Source: Microbacteriaceae bacterium
GTDB taxonomy: Bacteria > Actinomycetota > Actinomycetes > Actinomycetales > Microbacteriaceae
Assembly (NCBI GenBank): GCA_024639845.1
Contig: JAHEGG010000006.1
Coordinates: forward strand, 1 to 64,000
Direction of reading: 5' to 3'
DNA length: 64,000 nucleotides
A program made the position numbers and the translations under genes. Numbering within the stretch: the stretch's first letter is position 1; each line of letters starts with the position of its first letter. Positions 53,907 to 64,000 of the stretch are shown piece by piece. Below the pieces are notes generated by a model, which had not been told where the DNA came from, made no database searches, and saw nothing but the letters and a program-made list of their open reading frames with translations.

Positions 53907-55688
53907 TTGGCTGAAACCGACGCTAAACGCGGCGCAATGCGCACGTTATTGCGAATTTTTCCTTACACAAAAAAGGCGCTACCTCGAATCGTGCTCGGCA
54001 TGGTCGCCGCGCTCGCTGCTCACATGCTCGCCCTCTCGATTCCTAACTTTTTGCGCGGCATCGTCGATGCGGTTGGCGCTCAGGGCAGCGTCGAGTCAAT
54101 CATTCCGCTAGTTCTTTGGGTGCTCGGCCTAGGTGTGCTCGAAGCGCTTATGGTTCTGGCCCGCCGCTGGCTAGTGCTGACCCCTGGAACGCATGTTGAG
54201 GCCAACCTTCGACGAACCCTTTATGCCAAGTTGCAGAATCTTCCGGTTGCCTTTCACGACCGCTGGCCGAGCGGGCAGTTGCTTAGCCGCGCCACCCAAG
54301 ACCTCAGCCTGATTCGGCGTTGGCTATCGTTTGGTCTTGTGCTTTTGGTTGCCAACGGAATCACGATCATCGTCGGTCTGGCAGTGCTCTATTCCTACTC
54401 GTGGATCCTTGGCAGCATCTTCCTTGTCATTGTTGCGCCGCTCTGGATCATCGGCTTCAACTTCGAGAAGAATTACCACATCACGGCGCGCAAGAGCCAA
54501 GACCAGGCCGGTGACCTCGCCACGTCGGTGGAACAGAGCGTGCACGGCATCCGTGTTTTGAAGGCTTTTGGCCGCGGCGGTTTCATCACCGAAAAATTCG
54601 CCAAGGATGCTGCTGAGCTGCGCAAAACTGAACTCGTCAAGGCCCGCATGGTCGCCGGCCTGTGGTGGTATCTCTCGGTGATTCCGGAACTCGCACTCGG
54701 TGTTTCGCTGTTCGTTGGTGTTTGGCTGGTGCAAAACGACCAGCTGACTATCGGTGGTTTGGCGGCGTTCATTTTCACGACCCGCGTTTTGCACTGGCCG
54801 ATGGACTCGATCGGATTCTTGCTCTCGATGACCATCGACGCCCAGACCGCGGTCGAGCGCTTCTTTGAGGTGCTAGATGAGCCGGTCGGCATCGATGACC
54901 CAAACAAGCCGCGCAAGGTCGACAAGGTCGAGGGTCGCCTCGTTTTCGAAGATGTTCACTTTAGATATCAGGATGCTCCAGATTCCGAACCGGACCTACT
55001 GCGTGGCGTGAACCTCGAACTTCTGCCAGGAGAATCGGTCGCCTTGATTGGTGTTACCGGTTGCGGCAAGACCACGCTGACTGCGCTGGCTACCCGCCTC
55101 TATGAAGTGACTGGCGGCTCGATCAAGATTGATGGCATCGACATTCGAGACCTAAACCGTGAAGAGTTGCGCTCGCACATCGCCATGGCGTTTGAAGACG
55201 CGACCTTGTTTAGCGCATCCGTTCGTGAAAATGTGCTGCTCGGAAACCCGAACGCCAGCGAAGAAGACCTGCACGAGGCACTCGCCATCGCCCAGGCACA
55301 GTTCGCCTACGACCTGCCAGATGGCCTCGACACGAGAATCGGCGAAGAGGGTCTGAGCCTTTCGGGAGGCCAGCGTCAGCGACTTGCCCTCGCTCGTGCG
55401 GTCGCTGCCAAGCCCGCGATTTTGGTGCTCGACGACCCGCTTTCGGCCCTGGATGTTGACACCGAGGCTATGGTCGAAGACGCGCTAAGAACTGTGCTCA
55501 AGGCCACCACCGCGTTGATCGTGGCGCACCGACCATCCACGGTTCAACTTGCTGATCGGGTTGCTCTGATGCAAGACGGCAAGATCACCGCCTTCGGCAA
55601 GCACAGCGAGCTACTCGCCACGAATGACCATTACCGCTTTGTGATCAGCAGCCTGGATGCTGCCGGCGAACTGATCGAGGTGAACTAA
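53907..55688 (+). CDS. ABC exporter subunit (TM-NBD), degenerate Walker B Glu
   Basis: Walker [10 protein letters not shown], signature [10 protein letters not shown], Walker [13 protein letters not shown]. Confidence 0.93.
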   Translation: MAETDAKRGAMRTLLRIFPYTKKALPRIVLGMVAALAAHMLALSIPNFLRGIVDAVGAQGSVESIIPLVLWVLGLGVLEALMVLARRWLVLTPGTHVEANLRRTLYAKLQNLPVAFHDRWPSGQLLSRATQDLSLIRRWLSFGLVLLVANGITIIVGLAVLYSYSWILGSIFLVIVAPLWIIGFNFEKNYHITARKSQDQAGDLATSVEQSVHGIRVLKAFGRGGFITEKFAKDAAELRKTELVKARMVAGLWWYLSVIPELALGVSLFVGVWLVQNDQLTIGGLAAFIFTTRVLHWPMDSIGFLLSMTIDAQTAVERFFEVLDEPVGIDDPNKPRKVDKVEGRLVFEDVHFRYQDAPDSEPDLLRGVNLELLPGESVALIGVTGCGKTTLTALATRLYEVTGGSIKIDGIDIRDLNREELRSHIAMAFEDATLFSASVRENVLLGNPNASEEDLHEALAIAQAQFAYDLPDGLDTRIGEEGLSLSGGQRQRLALARAVAAKPAILVLDDPLSALDVDTEAMVEDALRTVLKATTALIVAHRPSTVQLADRVALMQDGKITAFGKHSELLATNDHYRFVISSLDAAGELIEVN

Positions 55689-57494
55689 ATGTCGATGCAC
55701 GGCGTTCAAAACGAAGAAAAGATTGAACTCAACAAAGAGGAGCAAAAGGCGATTCGCGCTCGCTCGATGCGCTTGCTCGGATCGATCATCCGCCCCGTTC
55801 GCAACCGCCTCTGGGTTAGTCTTGCGCTGGTCATCGGCGCTCAAAGCCTCCGAGTTTCGCTGCCTGCTCTGATTGCGGTAATCATCGACAAGTCGCTACC
55901 TCAGGCGGTCAACGGAGATTTCACCTCGCTGTGGACGGTTGTCGGAACCTATGTTGCTGCAGCGATTCTGTCTTCGGCACTGATTGCGACCTTTGTGCGA
56001 TTTGCCGCGCGAATCAACCAGGACATCATGCTCGGCTTGCGTCGCCGCATCTTTGCACACACGCAAAAGCTCAGCGTCGAGTTTCACGAAACCTACACCT
56101 CGGGTCGCGTGATTTCGCGCCAGACCAACGACCTCGATTCGATCATGGAACTGCTCAACTCGGGCGGAAACGAAATGATCGCCGGCTTGCTCTACATGGT
56201 CTTCACCGCGATAGCACTGATCTGGCTCGACCTCACCTCTTTCGGTATCGTGCTCGTCTCTTTCATACCGCTGTGGTTCTTGACTCGCTGGTTCCAGAAG
56301 CAGACCCGTCTGAACTACCGCAAGACTCGCGTTGCTTCAGCCAAGCTGATCGTGCACTTTGTCGAAACCATGACCGGTATTCGTGCCGTGAAGGCCTTTA
56401 GAAAAGAGAAGGCCAACCAAGACAAATATGCCGAGCTGGTTGAGGACTACCGTTATGTCAACGGCAAGGTCATTCAGTTGTTTGGAATCTTCGACCCAGG
56501 CTTGATTCTTATCGGTCGTATTACGGCATCTGTGGTGCTTCTGATCGGCGGCATTCGAGTTCTCGAGGGCAACCTGACCGTAGGTGTTCTGCTTTCGTGT
56601 GTTGTTTATGTCAGCAGCTTCTATGACCCGATGGAACAGCTAGCGATGTTCTACAACTCTTTCCAGTCGGCGAACTCCGGTCTCGAAAAAATTTCGGGTG
56701 TGCTCGAAGAAAACCCTTCGGTGGCGGAGCCCGCTGACCCAACCAAACTCGACGCGCCTAAGGGCCACATCGAGTTCGATGACGTGCAGTTCTCCTATTC
56801 AAACGGCAAAGAGGTCTTGCCGAAGTTCTCACTCGACATTCCAGCTGGTCAAACGATCGCGCTGGTCGGAACCACCGGTGCTGGCAAGTCGACGCTGGCC
56901 AAGCTGATTTCGCGTTTCTATGACCCGATCGAGGGGCAGGTTCGGCTTGATGGGGTCGACCTGCGTCGCTTAACCGATGAAGACCTGCGCCGCGCTGTGG
57001 TCATGGTGACCCAGGAGGCATACCTTTTCTCGGGTTCGGTGGCAGACAACATCGCCCTGGGCAAGCCAGGTGCAAGCATGGCCGAAATCGAGTCGGCAGC
57101 CCGTGCCGTTGGCGCTCACGAGTTCATCAGCGCGCTGCCCGACGGCTATGACACCGACGTCAACAAACGTGGTGGGCGAGTCAGCGCCGGTCAGCGTCAG
57201 TTGATTTCGTTTGCCCGTGCGTTCATCGCCGATCCTGCGGTTTTGATCTTGGATGAGGCTACCGCCTCACTCGACATTCCGAGCGAGCGATTGGTGCAGC
57301 ACGGCCTCAAGACGTTGCTCGCAGATCGCACCGCGGTCATCATCGCCCACCGCCTTTCGACGGTGTCGATTGCCGACCGAGTCTTGGTCATGGAACACGG
57401 TCGCGTTATCGAAGACGACGCCCCGGCCACACTCATCGCAGGCACTGGCAAGTTCGCCAAGATGCACAAGGCGTGGCGGGAATCGTTGGTCTAA
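55689..57494 (+). CDS. ABC exporter subunit (TM-NBD), degenerate signature motif
   Basis: Walker [10 protein letters not shown], signature RVSAGQRQ, Walker [12 protein letters not shown]. Confidence 0.93.
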   Translation: MSMHGVQNEEKIELNKEEQKAIRARSMRLLGSIIRPVRNRLWVSLALVIGAQSLRVSLPALIAVIIDKSLPQAVNGDFTSLWTVVGTYVAAAILSSALIATFVRFAARINQDIMLGLRRRIFAHTQKLSVEFHETYTSGRVISRQTNDLDSIMELLNSGGNEMIAGLLYMVFTAIALIWLDLTSFGIVLVSFIPLWFLTRWFQKQTRLNYRKTRVASAKLIVHFVETMTGIRAVKAFRKEKANQDKYAELVEDYRYVNGKVIQLFGIFDPGLILIGRITASVVLLIGGIRVLEGNLTVGVLLSCVVYVSSFYDPMEQLAMFYNSFQSANSGLEKISGVLEENPSVAEPADPTKLDAPKGHIEFDDVQFSYSNGKEVLPKFSLDIPAGQTIALVGTTGAGKSTLAKLISRFYDPIEGQVRLDGVDLRRLTDEDLRRAVVMVTQEAYLFSGSVADNIALGKPGASMAEIESAARAVGAHEFISALPDGYDTDVNKRGGRVSAGQRQLISFARAFIADPAVLILDEATASLDIPSERLVQHGLKTLLADRTAVIIAHRLSTVSIADRVLVMEHGRVIEDDAPATLIAGTGKFAKMHKAWRESLV

Positions 57495-57554
57495 CCGAGC
57501 CTAAGCGTCGCGGGCTTCACTCTTTTGGCAGCGCTCCCTGACCTCGGGGTTCGA

Positions 57555-59093
57555 CTAGGGCAGCTTGGTGAAAGCACCGAACGCAATCGCACTCATGCTC
57601 GGCACCGTCACTACGGCTTGACCCAGTTTGTTGACCACAATTTTTGTGCCAACACAGGTTGATTTGGTCTTTTTCGGAGCTTTGCCACCCGAAATTACGT
57701 CACAATAACTGCCCGCAGTCATCCAAGTTTTGACTGTTGCCTTTTGACTCGTTGTGGTTGGGTTCATCGCAATGAAGTTGGTGCCTCGGTTGAACTGAGC
57801 AATCTTGCCAAACGCATACTTCGTGTAATAACTGCGGGTTTGCTTCGCGGTGCCGGCTGCGTCACGCCAGGCGATCATTCCCTGGATTGCCTTCCAGCGC
57901 TGAACGCAGGTGTAGACACCTTCCTTGGTAATCGTGCTTGGCACAGTCTGGGTCGTTGGGCATTTGGCTGGCAAAACCTTGCCGGTGTTTGGGTCGGTGT
58001 TCGGCCCATAACCTTCGTCGCTAAAGCTGTATCCGGTGTAAATCTCCGGAATCCCGAACTTGGTGGCGAGCATAAAGATGTGAGCTAGCTGATACTTCTT
58101 ACCCTCCCAATAGGCCAAGGATGTTGGGCCGTGGTGTTCGGTGTCGTGGTTGCTAACCATAGTGATTGTCTTGGAGCTTCCGTTAAAGCCGATGTTCCAG
58201 TCCTCGGTTTGGCTGATTCGCAGACCCTGTTGGGCGAGCGAACTCGCGAGAAGGTCAGGCATTGACCAAGCCCAGCCATAACCGAACTCAACGAATGGCG
58301 CGTTTGTTCCACCGCCACCGATGACCTCAGACATGATGATTGGCTGACGCCCGTTTACCGGGTTCAACTTGTTGACGATTGCCTTGAGGTCGACCGCGCC
58401 GATGTGCTTGGCGGCATCCACACGGAAACCGGCGACACCCAGGCTGATCATGTCATTTAGATAGGCGGCAATCTTGTTGCGCACCGACTCTTTTTCGGTG
58501 GCCAGGTCAGGAAGCCCGCCGAGCATACAGCTTGTGGTTTCCCAAACCTCGTCGTAATTTTCGATGTTGCTGTCGCAGTAGCGAGGTTCATCCATCGACA
58601 TGGTGCCGTGGAAGTCATCCTCGTTGTAGAGGCCGGGGTAGTCGTATTTCGAGAAGTCCGAGCCCGCCCATCCGGTGCCCCCGGAGTTGGCCATGTGGTT
58701 GATGACGGCGTCTGCGATGATCATCACGCCGGCCTTATTGCAGGCCTGAACCATGGCAGCGAACTCAGCGCGGGTGCCGAGTCGAGACTCGAGTTTGTAG
58801 CTAACCGGCTGGTAGTGCACCCACCACTGGTCGCCGCGGATGTGCTCCTGCGGGGGTGAAATCTGCACCCAATCGATTCCCGACGGGCCAAGCACGTTGG
58901 TGCATTCGCTGGCGATCGACGTCCATGGGTAGAGGAACATCTGAATACCCACGGTGCTCTCATTGACTACTTTGTTTGGGGCAGCATAAAAAGGCAGACT
59001 GTCTGCTTTTGCCGGGCTCAGCGAGGCACTAGTGAAGACCAGTGCGATGGCAGATATTGCGGTGATGATGCGGCGAATGCGTCTTGCTGTCAT
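57555..59093 (-). CDS. Secreted alpha-amylase, GH13 family
   Basis: Signal peptide; GVMIIADAVINHMA, GVAGFRVDAAKHI, MSEVIGGGG, VSNHDTEHH; ATG 59093 preferred over TTG 59099. Confidence 0.92.
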   Translation of the reverse strand: MTARRIRRIITAISAIALVFTSASLSPAKADSLPFYAAPNKVVNESTVGIQMFLYPWTSIASECTNVLGPSGIDWVQISPPQEHIRGDQWWVHYQPVSYKLESRLGTRAEFAAMVQACNKAGVMIIADAVINHMANSGGTGWAGSDFSKYDYPGLYNEDDFHGTMSMDEPRYCDSNIENYDEVWETTSCMLGGLPDLATEKESVRNKIAAYLNDMISLGVAGFRVDAAKHIGAVDLKAIVNKLNPVNGRQPIIMSEVIGGGGTNAPFVEFGYGWAWSMPDLLASSLAQQGLRISQTEDWNIGFNGSSKTITMVSNHDTEHHGPTSLAYWEGKKYQLAHIFMLATKFGIPEIYTGYSFSDEGYGPNTDPNTGKVLPAKCPTTQTVPSTITKEGVYTCVQRWKAIQGMIAWRDAAGTAKQTRSYYTKYAFGKIAQFNRGTNFIAMNPTTTSQKATVKTWMTAGSYCDVISGGKAPKKTKSTCVGTKIVVNKLGQAVVTVPSMSAIAFGAFTKLP

Positions 59094-59182
59094 AGGCAAA
59101 AGTCTAAGCGTTTAGAACCGATAGGCTTAAGGCAGGTGGCTAGTTCTTAGCCGATTCCTAAGTAGCGAATGGAACTATTACT

Positions 59183-60400
59183 GTGTCGAAAATCAAGGTT
59201 GTTGGCAAGGTCGTCGAACTCGACGGCGACGAAATGACTCGCATCATCTGGCAGAACATCAAGGACTCGCTGATTTTGCCGTTCCTAGACGTAGAGCTCG
59301 AATACTACGATCTTTCGATTGAGAACCGCGATGCCACCGACGACCAGGTGACCATCGACGCCGCTCACGCGATCAAGAAGCACGGCGTTGGCGTCAAGTG
59401 CGCCACCATCACTCCAGATGAGGCTCGCGTTGTCGAGTTTGGCCTCAAGAAGATGTGGAAATCGCCAAACGGCACCATCCGAAACATCCTCGACGGTGTT
59501 GTGTTCCGCGAGCCGATCATCATCTCGAACGTGCCACGCCTGGTGCCCGGTTGGACCAAGCCGATCGTCATCGGCCGTCACGCCCACGGAGACCAATACA
59601 AGGCCACCGACTTCAAGGTGCCCGGTGCTGGCCGTGTAACCATCACTTGGACTCCTGCCGATGGCGGCGAGCCGCAGACCATGACGGTGGCCGATTACCC
59701 AGAGCACGGCGGTGTCGCGATGGGTATGTACAACTACATGGACAGCATCCGCGATTTTGCTCGCGCATCCTTCAACTACGGACTCGCACGCAACTTTCCG
59801 GTTTATCTGTCGACCAAGAACACGATTTTGAAGGCTTACGACGGTGCCTTCAAGGATGCCTTCCAAGAGGTTTTTGACGCCGAATACGCCGACAAGTTTA
59901 AGGCGGCCGGCCTCACCTATGAACACCGCCTGATCGACGACATGGTCGCCGCAGCGCTCAAGTGGGAGGGTGGCTACGTTTGGGCTTGCAAGAACTACGA
60001 CGGTGACGTGCAGTCTGACACCGTGGCGCAGGGATTCGGTTCGCTCGGTCTAATGACCTCGGTGCTTACCACGCCAGACGGTGCAACTGCGCTCGCCGAG
60101 GCCGCTCACGGCACCGTGACCCGTCACTACCGTGACTGGCAGGCAGGCAAGAAAACCTCGACCAACCCGATCGCTTCGATCTATGCCTGGACTCGTGGCC
60201 TAATGCACCGCGCCAAGCTCGACGGCACCCCAGAAGTTGCCGCCTTTGCCGAGACTCTTGAAGATGTAATCATCAAGACAGTCGAAGCTGGCCACATGAC
60301 CAAGGACCTCGCGCTTTTGGTCGGTGGTGAGCAGGGTTACCAAACCACGGATGAGTTCATGGCGACACTTGCCGAGAACCTCCGTGTTCGCCTGGGCTAG
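59183..60400 (+). CDS. icd: Isocitrate dehydrogenase, NADP-dependent (GTG start)
   Basis: [53 protein letters not shown]. Confidence 0.97.
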   Translation: MSKIKVVGKVVELDGDEMTRIIWQNIKDSLILPFLDVELEYYDLSIENRDATDDQVTIDAAHAIKKHGVGVKCATITPDEARVVEFGLKKMWKSPNGTIRNILDGVVFREPIIISNVPRLVPGWTKPIVIGRHAHGDQYKATDFKVPGAGRVTITWTPADGGEPQTMTVADYPEHGGVAMGMYNYMDSIRDFARASFNYGLARNFPVYLSTKNTILKAYDGAFKDAFQEVFDAEYADKFKAAGLTYEHRLIDDMVAAALKWEGGYVWACKNYDGDVQSDTVAQGFGSLGLMTSVLTTPDGATALAEAAHGTVTRHYRDWQAGKKTSTNPIASIYAWTRGLMHRAKLDGTPEVAAFAETLEDVIIKTVEAGHMTKDLALLVGGEQGYQTTDEFMATLAENLRVRLG

Positions 60401-60442
60401 TGCACTGACCAGTATCTAGGCGGCTCGCGCCGCAAACTGTGG

Positions 60443-60474
60443 AAAACTCCCGACATGAATTTGTCGGGAGTTTT
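60443..60474 (+). terminator. Rho-independent terminator downstream of icd
   Basis: AAAACTCCCGACA tgaatt TGTCGGGAGTTTT, 13-bp perfect stem. Confidence 0.9.
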
Positions 60475-60485
60475 ACATTTCCACA

Positions 60486-62780
60486 ATGCGAAAACTCAAA
60501 TCAGTAAAACTGAACAAAACTCTTAGACTCCGCGCCTTGATTGGGACGGCCACCACGCTAGCTGCCCTATCTGGGCTACTCGTGGCAACACCTGCAAACG
60601 CGGTCAGCGTGAACCCTGCTGCCGTTTGCGCCAACGGTTCCTGCACCATCACCTTCGACTACACAGGCGACTATTACCAGTGGAGCGTGCCCGCTGGTGT
60701 GCGCACCCTGTGGTTCGACGTTTACGGCGCTCAAGGCGGTCGAACCGGCGGTCTCGGCGGCAAGATCTCCGGTCAGTTCACCACCATCCCGACCACGATC
60801 TATGTCTACGTTGGTGGGCAAGGCAAAACTGGTTCAGGTCTCACGGGCGGATACAACGGGGGAGGAACCTCCGGAACCGGACACGGAGACGAAGGCTCGG
60901 GCGGTGGTGCAAGCGATCTTCGAACCTCAACCTTGGTCACCGACCGAGTGGTGGTCGCCGGCGGTGGAGGCGGCACGGGCGGTTGGGTGGGCGGCACCGG
61001 TGGTGCCGGCGGCTCGACAATCGCCGCAGCCGGAACGGCCGGGCAAGGCGGTGCCGGCGGTGGGGCAACCCAACTTGCCGGAGGAACCGCTGGAGCGGGA
61101 AACTCGGCAAACAACGGAACCGCAGGGGCTAGCTTTCTCGGTGGCTCAGGTGGAAACGGTTCGACTGCAGGGGGCGGCGGTGGTGGCGGAGGTTATTTCG
61201 CGGGCGGCGGTGGCGGTGGCGACGGCATTCCGTCGGGTCTCGACGGTGGCGGTGGCGGTGGCGGGTCATCCTTTGCCAGCATCGCAAGCACTTCGACAAT
61301 TTCGCATTCTCAAGGTGTCAAGACTGGCAACGGCCAGGTCGTTTTGACCTACAACTACGCACCAGTGGTTAGCAGCTTCGCACCGTCGACAACCATCACC
61401 AACGCGATCACCGGCACGTTCAACCTGTCTTTCAACCAGAACATCCTTGGCCTGGATGCAACCGACCTGACCTTCACGGGCACCGCATCCGGTTGCACCA
61501 TCAACTCAATCACCGGCGCGAGTGCAGCCTATGTGATCACGGTGGGCAACTGTTCAGATGGCTCAGTGCTGCTAAACCTCGCGGCAGATTCAATCGTTGG
61601 TGCGACTTACGGTCCGAGCGCTTTGGCCACCTCGACCACCCTGACCTTCGACCGCAAGAAGCCGATTTTCACCATCACGGCACCCACGACTCCGACCAAT
61701 GCCACGACGCTCGCATTTTCGGTGACCTCGGATGAAACGGTGACCGGCATCGCGGCATCCTCGTTCACAGTCAGCGGCACGAACTGCGCCATCGGCACGG
61801 TGACCGGATCAGGCATGAGTTACACGGTGAATGTCACGGGATGCTCGACAACAGCCACCGCCGCACTCACCCTAAAGGCAAGTGCCGCCACTGACCCCGC
61901 CGCCAACACCGGTCCGTCTAGCGCGTTGACCTCGTCGACCGTGACCATCGACCGAGTAGTTCCTGCGGTGAGCACCATCATCAAAGGCGGTTCGTCGCGC
62001 AACGACCTGCTCGTGTTTGAACTGGTGATGAGCGAGAGCGTGACCGGCATGGATTCCACCTCGAGCGACTGGCTGGTTAGTGGAACCGGCTGCAAAATCA
62101 CAAAACTCACCGGTTCGGGAACGACCTACTCGATTTGGGTTACCGACTGCGCCGATGGGGTGAAAGCATCGATCAGTCTCAAGGCAAACTCGTTGAGCGA
62201 CGTTGCCGGCAACCTCGGACCAGCCGCCGACACCGCATCTCCCGAGGTGCAAATCGATGATCGACTGCCGCAGGTGACCGTGACCGCCGATGCTCGAGCC
62301 AGCCAAACCGCAAGCCCAAGCTTCACCCTCACCTATAGCGAAGCAGTAACCGGAGTCACACTCGACACATTCACCTGGAGCGGAACTGCCAAAAACTGCC
62401 GTTTCGCACTAACCGAGGTGACCGTCGGCACCGTCTACCGAATCGCTACGACGGGGTGCGGTGCCGGCACCCTGAAAATCGGTGTTCCATCGGGTTCTGC
62501 GCGAGACGCAAACGGTAACGTCGGACCGGCCCTGCCTGTCGAATCGACAACGGTGATCATTGACGTCGACCCCGCGGCCATAACCAGTGGTGGCGTATCG
62601 CGCCCACGAGGGCTAACCCAGAGTGGTTCGACCACGCGCGGTGCCACGACTTTGCGGGCAGCATCCGTGAATAGTGCCAAGAGATTCAAAACAGCGGATG
62701 TCGGCGCAATCCTTGCGCTATCGGCTAGCGCCGGCCTCGCCTGGGCCAGATTTGGAGGTCGAGCGACTACTCGAAAATGA
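60486..62780 (+). CDS. Secreted/cell-surface protein: glycine-rich domain plus Ig-like repeats and C-terminal TM
   Basis: Signal peptide ending ANA; Gly-rich domain (VYVGGQGKTGSG...GGGGGGG); four ~90-aa Ig-like repeats each with paired Cys; C-terminal hydrophobic segment. Confidence 0.85.
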   Translation: MRKLKSVKLNKTLRLRALIGTATTLAALSGLLVATPANAVSVNPAAVCANGSCTITFDYTGDYYQWSVPAGVRTLWFDVYGAQGGRTGGLGGKISGQFTTIPTTIYVYVGGQGKTGSGLTGGYNGGGTSGTGHGDEGSGGGASDLRTSTLVTDRVVVAGGGGGTGGWVGGTGGAGGSTIAAAGTAGQGGAGGGATQLAGGTAGAGNSANNGTAGASFLGGSGGNGSTAGGGGGGGGYFAGGGGGGDGIPSGLDGGGGGGGSSFASIASTSTISHSQGVKTGNGQVVLTYNYAPVVSSFAPSTTITNAITGTFNLSFNQNILGLDATDLTFTGTASGCTINSITGASAAYVITVGNCSDGSVLLNLAADSIVGATYGPSALATSTTLTFDRKKPIFTITAPTTPTNATTLAFSVTSDETVTGIAASSFTVSGTNCAIGTVTGSGMSYTVNVTGCSTTATAALTLKASAATDPAANTGPSSALTSSTVTIDRVVPAVSTIIKGGSSRNDLLVFELVMSESVTGMDSTSSDWLVSGTGCKITKLTGSGTTYSIWVTDCADGVKASISLKANSLSDVAGNLGPAADTASPEVQIDDRLPQVTVTADARASQTASPSFTLTYSEAVTGVTLDTFTWSGTAKNCRFALTEVTVGTVYRIATTGCGAGTLKIGVPSGSARDANGNVGPALPVESTTVIIDVDPAAITSGGVSRPRGLTQSGSTTRGATTLRAASVNSAKRFKTADVGAILALSASAGLAWARFGGRATTRK

Positions 62781-63624
62781 TGGTGCGCTCGCCGTCGAGC
62801 AGAACGCGGTGCTCCGCAAACCAGCGGATGGCCTGAACCAGAGTCTTCGATTCGACGTCTTGTCCGATCGAAACCAGCTCCTTCTTCGAGTGGCTGTGGT
62901 TCACGCGCACCACGTTTTGCTCGATGATCGGGCCCTCGTCGAGGTCGGCGGTGACAAAGTGTGCGGTTGCACCGATCAGCTTGACTCCGCGGGAGTGAGC
63001 CTGGGCATATGGGTTAGCGCCCTTGAAGCCTGGCAGGAACGAGTGGTGAATGTTGATGATACGACCCTCGAACTCGGCAACGAACTCCGGTGAAAGCACC
63101 TGCATGAAACGTGCCAACACGATTAGTTCGATGCCGGCGGCGCGAATGTAGTCGCGAAGCATGTGTTCGAACGCGGCCTTTGTGCCTGCATCCGTGATTT
63201 GGTGGGTTTCGAAAGGCAAACCATAGAACTCGGCCAACTCGGCCAGATCACCGTGGTTGCCAAAGACCGCCGGAATCTCGATGGGCAACTGACCCGATCG
63301 CTGGCGAAACAGAATGTCGTTGAGGCAGTGCGCCGATTTAGAAACTAGGACGAGCGTGCGAACCTTGCGGCCAACCTCATCTAGGTGCCAAGTCATGTCA
63401 TAACGGGCAATCACGGGGGCGAGGTGTGCCTCGAACTCGGCTCGGTCAGCTGCCGACTCGATCTGCAAACGAATGAAGAAACGGCCGGTGTCGTCAGACG
63501 AAAACTGCTTGGATTCGGTGATGTTTCCATTGGCTGCCACGATAGCTCCGGTAACGGCGTGAACGATGCCAGGCTGGTCATCGCAGACCAGCGTGAGAAC
63601 CCAGTGTTTAGTGGCAGAAGTCAT
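62767..63624 (-). CDS. purU: Formyltetrahydrofolate deformylase
   Basis: ACT domain (TLVCDDQPGIVHAVTGAIVAANGNI) + formyltransferase (INIHHSFLPGFKGANPYAQAHSRGVKLIGATAHFV); ATG 63624 preferred over 63642. Confidence 0.96.
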   Translation of the reverse strand: MTSATKHWVLTLVCDDQPGIVHAVTGAIVAANGNITESKQFSSDDTGRFFIRLQIESAADRAEFEAHLAPVIARYDMTWHLDEVGRKVRTLVLVSKSAHCLNDILFRQRSGQLPIEIPAVFGNHGDLAELAEFYGLPFETHQITDAGTKAAFEHMLRDYIRAAGIELIVLARFMQVLSPEFVAEFEGRIINIHHSFLPGFKGANPYAQAHSRGVKLIGATAHFVTADLDEGPIIEQNVVRVNHSHSKKELVSIGQDVESKTLVQAIRWFAEHRVLLDGERTIIFE

Positions 63625-63702
63625 AGGGTCAAGTTTATTCATCCGTGCCGTTTCGGGGCGGTTCTGAGCCGAAACGGGCTAGCGGCGTGAGTTAGAATTA
63701 CC

Positions 63703-63775
63703 TCATCGCAACTGGCGCTAAAGATGGGTATCCATCGGGGAGCGATAGGCATTTTGGTCGTGCGCCTGGGCCAAC
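63703..63775 (+). ncRNA. ZTP riboswitch (pfl motif) upstream of glyA
   Basis: ATCGC(63704-63708)/GCGAT pairing, GATGG-gtat-CCATC hairpin, CUGGCGC...GGGGAGCG...CGUGCGCCUGGGCC; GGCGC(63714-63718)/GCGCC(63762-63766) pseudoknot. Confidence 0.85.
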
Positions 63776-63814
63776 ATCCAAGCCGTGCAATGCAACACTC
63801 TTAGGAGCCCCGAC

Positions 63815-64000
63815 ATGTCTAAACTGCCATCGACTTTCAACCAGCCGCTGAGCGAAACCGACCCAGAGATTGCCGCCGTTCTAGAGGCCGAACTCGACCG
63901 CCAGCGTCACACCCTAGAGATGATCGCGTCTGAAAACTTTGTCAGCCGCGGCGTGCTCGAAGCGCAGGGTTCGGTGCTCACCAACAAATACGCCGAAGGT
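63815..64000 (+). CDS. glyA: Serine hydroxymethyltransferase (3' truncated by window edge)
   Basis: [62 protein letters not shown]. Confidence 0.97.
   Translation, partial: MSKLPSTFNQPLSETDPEIAAVLEAELDRQRHTLEMIASENFVSRGVLEAQGSVLTNKYAEG

Noticed and set aside
60806-61347. Overlapping ORFs 60626..61132, 60697..61347 (+) and 60806..61114 (-) in the Gly-rich gene
   Set aside because: Alternative frames of a high-GC Gly-rich coding sequence; no independent signals

Overview
This is a compact, moderately high-GC actinobacterial chromosome segment. Gene order and protein signatures suggest Microbacteriaceae, possibly a small freshwater 'Luna-cluster' type; that is inference, as I could run no search. 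It opens inside the S10/spc/alpha ribosomal-protein superoperon: rplP (partial), rpmC, rpsQ, rplN, rplX, rplE, rpsH, rplF, rplR, rpsE, rpmD, rplO, secY, adk, map, infA, rpmJ, rpsM, rpsK, rpoA, rplQ, truA, rplM, rpsI, glmM. Housekeeping genes follow: coaA, glmS, acpS, alr, tsaE, tsaB and a rimI-tsaD in-frame fusion; groES with a CIRCE site; a liv-type ABC transporter; guaB, guaB3, SURF1, guaA; a UvrD/PcrA helicase; sucCD, purN, purH, mdh; a heterodimeric ABC exporter; a secreted alpha-amylase; icd; a glycine-rich surface protein; purU; and a ZTP-type riboswitch ahead of glyA (partial). The main accessory region is about 36.9-39.7 kb, between SURF1 and DUF3817/guaA. It holds an IS3-family element with clear terminal inverted repeats, abutting an N-terminally truncated GIY-YIG nuclease that looks like a polymorphic-toxin tip. 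An overlapping LRR-like gene (candidate immunity) and a convergent RraB-like gene follow. Other points of interest: a probable AUU start codon for guaA, a recurrent leaderless-promoter architecture, long low-complexity charged extensions on several ribosomal proteins, a LivH permease with an extra secreted N-terminal domain, and several candidate leader RNAs or operators.
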